A DNA stretch of 64,000 bases from Candidatus Hinthialibacter antarcticus (GTDB lineage Bacteria > Hinthialibacterota > Hinthialibacteria > Hinthialibacterales > Hinthialibacteraceae), in the NCBI GenBank assembly GCA_030765645.1, contig JAVCCE010000011.1, forward strand, positions 248,001 through 312,000, written 5' to 3'. A model generated the notes under the pieces. It made no database searches and had not been told where the DNA came from. It saw nothing but the letters and a program-made list of their open reading frames with translations. Position numbers and translations under genes: made by a program. The stretch's first letter is position 1; the number at the start of each line of letters is the position of its first letter. Below, one piece after another: positions 61,587-64,000 of this stretch.

Positions 61587-62813
61587 TTAAAAGCGAAAAT
61601 TAAGTCCAATACCCGCCAGCCAAACATCAGAGTGGATGTCGCCGCTAGAAGGCCGGCTGAGGTCGAACCCGACATTTCGGTCGCCCCAAGCATACGCCAA
61701 ACTCACATCAATCGTCATCCATTCGGTCGCCTCGTAGGCAAGCCCCGTGCTCACAATCCAACCCGGCGTATCGGGAATCGAAGGGATCAACACATCGTCT
61801 GGCATGGCGGACGACAACCACCCGGCGCCGTGTTTCCAAGTTAATTGGTCGGTTACTTTAATGAAGTTGCCTGCATGAACGCTCCATACGCTTTTCCAGT
61901 ATAACGGCAGCGAAGCGTCAGGCGCGTTTTCATAATGAAACGAAAACAAATCGCTTTGTTCATAATCCGTATAGGTCGCGTCAACGGCGCTTGTCCACCA
62001 ATCGCTAAATTCATACGCGACCCCAACGCCAACGCGCTGCGGGATATCCACTTCTGACGAAAAATCGTCGCTGGTCACGCCAAGCGCCGCAGGTAAAGAA
62101 GAATGCCCATCCAAATCAACCGAGGAGGGAAACGAATATTTTACGCCAAGGCTCCAGGGGCCGGGGCGCCACAAAGCGCCGATGCTGCCGCTGACGCCGA
62201 ATCCGTCCGCTTCGCCGGAGTTATGGCCTAAATACGTCCCGCCTACAATCACGGGCAAACGGTAGGTCAAGTCAAAATAATCAATGTTGAGCGTTGCGCC
62301 GACTGAAAACTCATCATTGAATTGATACGCCGCCGCAATCGAAGTTTGAAGGTCAGACAACTCGGTGTTGTAACCAGGAAACGTAACGGTCAAATCCCGA
62401 AAGTCTGATGCTAGCCCATAGGGCACGGAAAGTTGGACCGCCACGATCCAATTCTCATCAATCCGCCATCCCAACGCAAATTCAGGAAACTGAAAATTTT
62501 CATCCCGCGCATCAAAATGCGATCCGCCTAACAAGCCGTGCTGGTCATACGAAAAATCCGTCCAGACGCTCACATCGCCAAGAAACAACTCGACGCCGTC
62601 AACCGTCACCAAAGCGGCAGGATTTAACGACGCGTTGAATGGGCCTGGATTTACGCCGGAGTGATCTCCTGCGCCAGACGTCGCAAGACCCATTGGAGAG
62701 GTGCTTCCTAAGCGGTTCAATAATCCTGCGGACGCATCCATCGACGCAAACAAACAAAGCAACCCAAGATAGCCCCCCGTGATCGCCCAACACACAGACC
62801 GTTGCCTTTTCAT
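61587..62813 (-). CDS. FadL/OmpP1/TodX family outer membrane transporter
   Basis: 408 residues. Signal peptide (cleavage near ASA-GL). The mature N-terminus has the FadL hatch-like segment (GLATSGAGDHSGVNPGPFNASLNPAAL), then repeated beta-strands with alternate aromatic ends (FALGWRID, VAVQLSVPYGLASDF, VDATYTDYEQ) and the terminal strand LAGIGLNFRF. FadL proteins move long-chain fatty acids and other hydrophobic molecules across the outer membrane. AAGGGTG precedes the ATG at 62813. It lies between the six-helix kinase and the HD-GYP gene on the same strand. Confidence 0.88.
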   Translation of the reverse strand: MKRQRSVCWAITGGYLGLLCLFASMDASAGLLNRLGSTSPMGLATSGAGDHSGVNPGPFNASLNPAALVTVDGVELFLGDVSVWTDFSYDQHGLLGGSHFDARDENFQFPEFALGWRIDENWIVAVQLSVPYGLASDFRDLTVTFPGYNTELSDLQTSIAAAYQFNDEFSVGATLNIDYFDLTYRLPVIVGGTYLGHNSGEADGFGVSGSIGALWRPGPWSLGVKYSFPSSVDLDGHSSLPAALGVTSDDFSSEVDIPQRVGVGVAYEFSDWWTSAVDATYTDYEQSDLFSFHYENAPDASLPLYWKSVWSVHAGNFIKVTDQLTWKHGAGWLSSAMPDDVLIPSIPDTPGWIVSTGLAYEATEWMTIDVSLAYAWGDRNVGFDLSRPSSGDIHSDVWLAGIGLNFRF

Positions 62814-62894
62814 TGTTGTATTCACCCTTCATGGTATTTGAAACGACGGAGGAAACATGGTTGAAGTTTCCATCCGTCCAATCGTACGAATGAT

Positions 62895-64000
62895 CTAAAC
62901 GTAGAGTTGTTGCCGTTCGTTATCCCAAGAGCCAATGAAGCCAATATTTTCATCTTGGTTTTCATTGAAGCGCTCCATGACGGCTTCGATGGTATCAACC
63001 TCGCGAAGAAACGTATCGACGATATCCGGGTCGAACTGCCTGCCCTTTTCATCTTGAATAATCGCCAATGACTCATCAATGGAATAAGCGTCCTTGTAAG
63101 ACCGCTTGCTCACCAATGCGTCAAATACATCAACAACCCTCACGATGCGGGCCGATAATGGAATCGAATCTCCTGTAAGCCCTTCTGGATAACCGCTGCC
63201 GTCCCAATCTTCATGGTGATAACGAGCGATATTTTCTGCAATTTTGATTAAGTCAGACTTGGAGTTGGATAATATCCGCGCGCCGATCTCTGAGTGCGTT
63301 CGCATAATGGCCCACTCGTCTTCCGTCAGCGGGCCGGGTTTTTCTAAGATCGATTCGGGAACAGCAATCTTCCCTATGTCATGGCAGATTGCGCCGATCC
63401 GAATCATGTGAACGCGCGACTCTTCGATGCCATAGGCGCGGGCTACACATTCGGCAAAACGACTGATGCGCGTCAAATGCGCCCCCACGATCCCTTCTTT
63501 ATACTCAGCAGCCATCGACAAGCGTATTAGCATTTCTTCATGCGTATCGCGTAATTCAACCGTCCGTTCGAGCACCTTCTGTTCAAGTAGGTCGCGGTCG
63601 CGAAGAATGAGGTCGTGATAGTGTTTTAATTTGAGGAGGTTTTGGGCGCGAATCAACAGCTCGGTTGCATCAATGGGCTTGTTGAGAAATTCGTCTCCAC
63701 CCGCTTTCTTACATAAAATGCGGGATTCATAATCATATTGTCCTGTAACAAAAATGATGGGGATGCTCATCGCCTTGGGGTTTTCTTTCAAACGGCGGCA
63801 AACTTCAATCCCGCCAATTTGGGGCATAACAACATCGAGAATGATCAAATCGGGGGGATCATCTAAAACAAAATCAAGGCAGGCTCTACCATCGTTTACG
63901 CAGACTACGCGATAGCCGTCTGATTCCAATAAATCTTGAATCGCCATGCAGATGTCGGGATTATCATCTACAATGAGTATTGATTTTTGCGCGCCGCAAT
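62895..64000 (-). CDS. Response regulator with HD-GYP c-di-GMP phosphodiesterase domain, 5' end outside window
   Basis: The receiver domain begins before the ATG at 63947: the frame stays open to the window edge and reads KSILIVDDNPDIC just ahead, so the true start is outside. Receiver residues include LIILDVVMP and the KP of FLNKPID. The HD-GYP domain has HDIGKIAVPESIL and HHEDWDGSGYPEGLTG, with the His/Asp metal site and the GYP motif. It hydrolyses cyclic di-GMP. About 80 bp upstream of the FadL gene on the same strand, so it may be in one operon and act as output of the nearby kinase (inference). Confidence 0.93.
   Translation of the reverse strand, partial: CGAQKSILIVDDNPDICMAIQDLLESDGYRVVCVNDGRACLDFVLDDPPDLIILDVVMPQIGGIEVCRRLKENPKAMSIPIIFVTGQYDYESRILCKKAGGDEFLNKPIDATELLIRAQNLLKLKHYHDLILRDRDLLEQKVLERTVELRDTHEEMLIRLSMAAEYKEGIVGAHLTRISRFAECVARAYGIEESRVHMIRIGAICHDIGKIAVPESILEKPGPLTEDEWAIMRTHSEIGARILSNSKSDLIKIAENIARYHHEDWDGSGYPEGLTGDSIPLSARIVRVVDVFDALVSKRSYKDAYSIDESLAIIQDEKGRQFDPDIVDTFLREVDTIEAVMERFNENQDENIGFIGSWDNERQQLYV

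Noticed and set aside
1-64000. tRNA or rRNA genes
   Set aside because: No cloverleaf-like segment with a T-loop signature and no rRNA core motif was noticed on either strand by eye; a covariance search was not possible here.

Overview
The window looks like a chromosome segment of a Gram-negative, polysaccharide-degrading heterotroph. Outer-membrane proteins (a TonB-dependent receptor, a FadL-type barrel), many Tat- or Sec-exported enzymes and a prepilin support a diderm. The mix of Tat-leader Gfo/Idh/MocA proteins, DUF1080 proteins, sulfatases and pseudopilins is typical of PVC-like or Hydrogenedentota-type genomes, but no marker gene fixes the taxon. No rRNA, tRNA, CRISPR array, phage or complete transposase gene was seen.

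Region 1 (1-14 kb): sugar and glycoside catabolism. It holds a Gfo/Idh/MocA dehydrogenase cut by the window edge and a DUF1080 protein, a stand-alone SIS-domain sugar-phosphate isomerase, an Fes-like esterase, a DUF5060 glycosidase, a second DUF1080 protein, a GH116 glucosidase, a DUF5009 acyltransferase-like membrane protein, a CocE-type hydrolase and a second Gfo/Idh/MocA protein.

Region 2 (14-25 kb): signalling. A TonB-dependent receptor, a YfiR-like periplasmic protein, a CHASE8-type hybrid kinase and a response regulator form one overlapping operon. A related response regulator lies upstream on the other strand. Both stand-alone regulators carry an HPt-like C-terminal domain that has lost its phospho-histidine. 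Two exported Hcp-fold proteins follow, without any type VI secretion genes.

Region 3 (25-42 kb): a DUF1080 fusion protein, rubrerythrin and a sulfatase, then a long plus-strand operon (29.4-40.4 kb). The operon holds a rhamnulokinase-like kinase, an esterase, a sodium:sugar symporter, a GH5 mannanase-like enzyme, an AGE-family epimerase, a GH130 phosphorylase, a GH1 glycosidase and a UroD-like protein. Together these form a mannan phosphorolysis pathway: exported mannanase, symport of mannobiose, epimerisation to mannosyl-glucose and phosphorolysis to mannose-1-phosphate plus glucose.

Region 4 (42-50 kb): a co-directional array of a Tat-leader stub, three tandem Tat-exported aldo/keto-reductase-like paralogues without recognisable catalytic residues, a Gfo/Idh/MocA paralogue that lost the EKP lysine, a seven-haem cytochrome c, a four-helix membrane protein and ApbE. 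It may be an undescribed extracytoplasmic redox module.

Region 5 (50-64 kb): a prepilin, a sulfatase, an S9B peptidase with a glutaminyl cyclase, a sorbosone-dehydrogenase-like protein with a monohaem cytochrome, and a signalling cluster. The cluster has a PhcB-like methyltransferase, a six-helix hybrid kinase, a FadL-type porin and an HD-GYP response regulator. It may be a fatty-acid-ester cell-cell signalling circuit.

Five copies of a previously unnamed short mobile element (imperfect terminal inverted repeats starting GGTTC, 8-bp target duplication in the clearest case) are scattered through the window, three of them 4-8 bp beyond the stop codon of a minus-strand gene.
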